Below, one piece after another: positions 62,056 through 64,000 of a stretch of DNA of 64,000 bases. Numbering within the stretch: the first letter of the stretch is position 1; each line of letters begins with the position of its first letter. Location: NCBI RefSeq assembly GCF_046630445.1, contig NC_092335.1, positions 2,974,001-3,038,000 of the forward strand, given 5' to 3'. A model generated the notes under the pieces. That model was not told where the DNA came from and did not search any database. It saw only the letters and a program-made list of their open reading frames with translations. Both the position numbers and the translations under genes were made by a program. This DNA is from Rutidosis leptorrhynchoides. Lineage: Eukaryota; Streptophyta; Magnoliopsida; Asterales; Asteraceae.

Positions 62056-64000
62056 TGTAACACCCTCGAATCGGGGCCTAGGTAAAATTTACCTTTTTGC
62101 CCTTTATGCGTCTTTATGTGTTTTAGGCGTTTTTAAGTGAAATAAAAATGCCAATAATTATTTATGAATTATTTATATTTAATTGTTAGTGCAGTGTGTT
62201 CGTTATGTGACAAGGGTCACAGAACTTATTTGTTTGAAAATTTTGGACCTCGTTTGGGTTACTTAAGTGGTGCGTAATATTTCAGTAAACTAGTAAATAC
62301 CCGTGTTTTACCGAGTATGAGTTTAAAAACCCACTTAGAGAAATAATATACAGCCGTGGTATTTCTAATTCCATTTGATGGGTTCTATTTCCTTCTTCTT
62401 GTCTGGATCGAGTAACACACACACACATAACACTAAAACTAACAAAATTAGAGAAGATGAAAATGAAGAGGTAAAGTGTTAAGTTTTAATTGTGGTTTTA
62501 CTTGTTCTTCTTCTTCTCTCTCGTGTACATCGATCCACACACACATGCACCCAACAAACCCTAACACAAATTGAAGAAGATGAAGATGTTTATTCAAGCT
62601 TAAATCCGTGGTTCTTGCATATCTATCATTTATTAAAGGTTTGTCTTCTTTAATTTGGGGTTTAAGTTCATGTTTTAGGGTTCTTGAGGAAAAAAATGAT
62701 GAAATTGTGATTTTATTGATGAATCTTAATTTTCTTCCATGGTAACTTGTTAGATGTTTGCTTGATGAATTATACATGTTAGAAGCACTGAATTCTTGCC
62801 TTGTTCTTGAAAATTTAGTGTTCTTGATTAAAATAATAAAATAATAATAATAATAAATGTGCAAATTGAGCTTGAATCTTGGAAGTTATGTGATGCTTAA
62901 CTTGTGGTTTGTTTGCTAGATATTGTATACATGTTAGTGCACTTCTAGGAACCTTATTTCGTCAAAAAAATAGCCCGAGAATTGAAGTACGAATATGAAA
63001 CAAAGCAAGGCAGCAGCGTGAGCTGCTGCTGCTGTGTTCTCTGCTGCTACCGCAGCTCTGCTGCTTCTGTTTTCGGCAGCCGCTGCTGCCGGTGTGCGGC
63101 TGCAGCTGTCGCGGTTGGTGGTGGTTGCCGGTTTGCGGTGGTTGTCCTTTTTGTTGGTTCGTTGACCCATTTGGACCCCGAGCCGTTCGTGCAAATTTAA
63201 GTGGGTATGTTATGCCATTTAGTCTTTGATTTAGATGTTTAAATTATTTAAAAATGTATATAAGCGGATATACATTCGGTGTGCATATAGGTGTTTAACC
63301 CGACCCGTTTATATTGTTTGTGAATTTGTTAATTAGTCAAAACGGCTCGAATTACATCTTTTGGGGTTTAAAACCCACTTTTTGCTGCTGCTACTGTGCA
63401 GCTCTTGCTGTGCTATTTCTGTTCTTCCGGCGCGGCGCGCTGGCTTGGTGGCGTGGCGCGCAGCTTGCTGCCGCCTGCTGTCGCCGCCTGCCGCTGTTTT
63501 CTGCTGCTACTGCAGCCTATTTTCTGCTGCTATGCAGCTGATTTTGCTGCTGTTTTTGCAGCCTGTTTTGTGGCGGTTTGCCCCGTGCGGCACGCGGCGG
63601 TTTCTCGTGACCCGAAACTCGTTGCCCGTACTTATGATTTTGTGGTTTGTGTGTTATTTTCCCGTTTTGTTCATGACCCGTCCATACGAAGTTAGACATC
63701 TCGTATATGTGTATATATATGTGTGTATGAATATTTATGTATGCATATATATGTTGAATACTTGTTTACTAGCGACCTGTTTCTATGACCTTTGTGAACT
63801 TGCAAGTCGACCAAAATAATCAAAAATCATAGATTTTGGGGTCGAAACCCGGATGGACAGCAGCTTCTGCTGCTACTGTTTTGCTACAACATTTTGTAGC
63901 TGTTGTTGCAGCCCGTTTTGCTGCTGTTCGCAGCCGTGGTGCGCAACTAGTTTGCCCGTATCTTTGTTTTGTGGTTCATGTGTGTTGTTTGATCGCTCGT
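62056..64000 (+). mobile_element. Family C element, 3' LTR (cut by window end)
   Basis: Starts TGTAACACCC at 62056 and follows 55404-57340 base for base with scattered substitutions and two small repeat-length changes. The remainder lies beyond the window. Confidence 0.95.

Overview
The window is nuclear DNA from a flowering plant, most likely a daisy-family (Asteraceae) species. The plant assignment rests on two spliced host genes with plant-type promoter motifs and introns, and on nested LTR retrotransposons with plant tRNA primer sites. The Asteraceae assignment is my recognition of the LTR families and is an inference. About 80% of the window is mobile DNA. The rest is AT-rich spacer, long (TA)n and (TAA)n arrays and two intact host genes.

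Layout. (1) 1-27079: a plus-strand, non-autonomous Ty3/gypsy-like element (family B, copy 1). Its 5' LTR is cut by the window start and its 3' LTR is at 22057-27079. An Athila-type element (5031-22047, minus strand) is nested in its polypurine tract, with target duplication GGTAG and two 1997-bp LTRs that differ by roughly 1%. The Athila carries gag, pol (protease, RT, RNase H, integrase), a small zinc-knuckle ORF and an env-position ORF that appears to be made by splicing. Gag-pol is one reading frame broken by two TAA codons. A later MITE with eleven copies of a 14-bp palindrome sits only in the 3' LTR of B. (2) 27080-34411: an island holding a broken transposase-like gene, SINE-like copies, a fragment of an eL29 gene, two small hAT elements and the intact eL29 (RPL29) gene at 31171-31924. 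(3) 34417-47575: a solo LTR of another family (D, target duplication AAATC) split by a second family B element on the minus strand (36016-45605), whose 5' LTR is truncated and ends in a foldback. (4) 47581-51837: a tandemly duplicated 0.45-kb segment and the intact five-exon Sec22-like SNARE gene (49822-51263). (5) 51838-64000: a family B LTR remnant hosting a Mutator-like element (9-bp duplication) and a third LTR element (family C, 55404 to beyond the end) with no recognisable pol.

The most unusual signal is a regulatory-looking module: pairs of perfect palindromes centred on ATGCGATCGCAT. There are five pairs, in LTRs and internal regions of two different retroelement families, and every pair has its centres exactly 32 bp apart (about three helical turns) although the DNA between them differs. 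In the LTRs the pair lies 22-24 bp upstream of a TATAAAT box. A second notable point is the splice architecture of the Athila env-position ORF. It has no ATG of its own, but a consensus donor and acceptor join it in phase to a 14-codon exon whose ATG overlaps the stop of the zinc-knuckle ORF.
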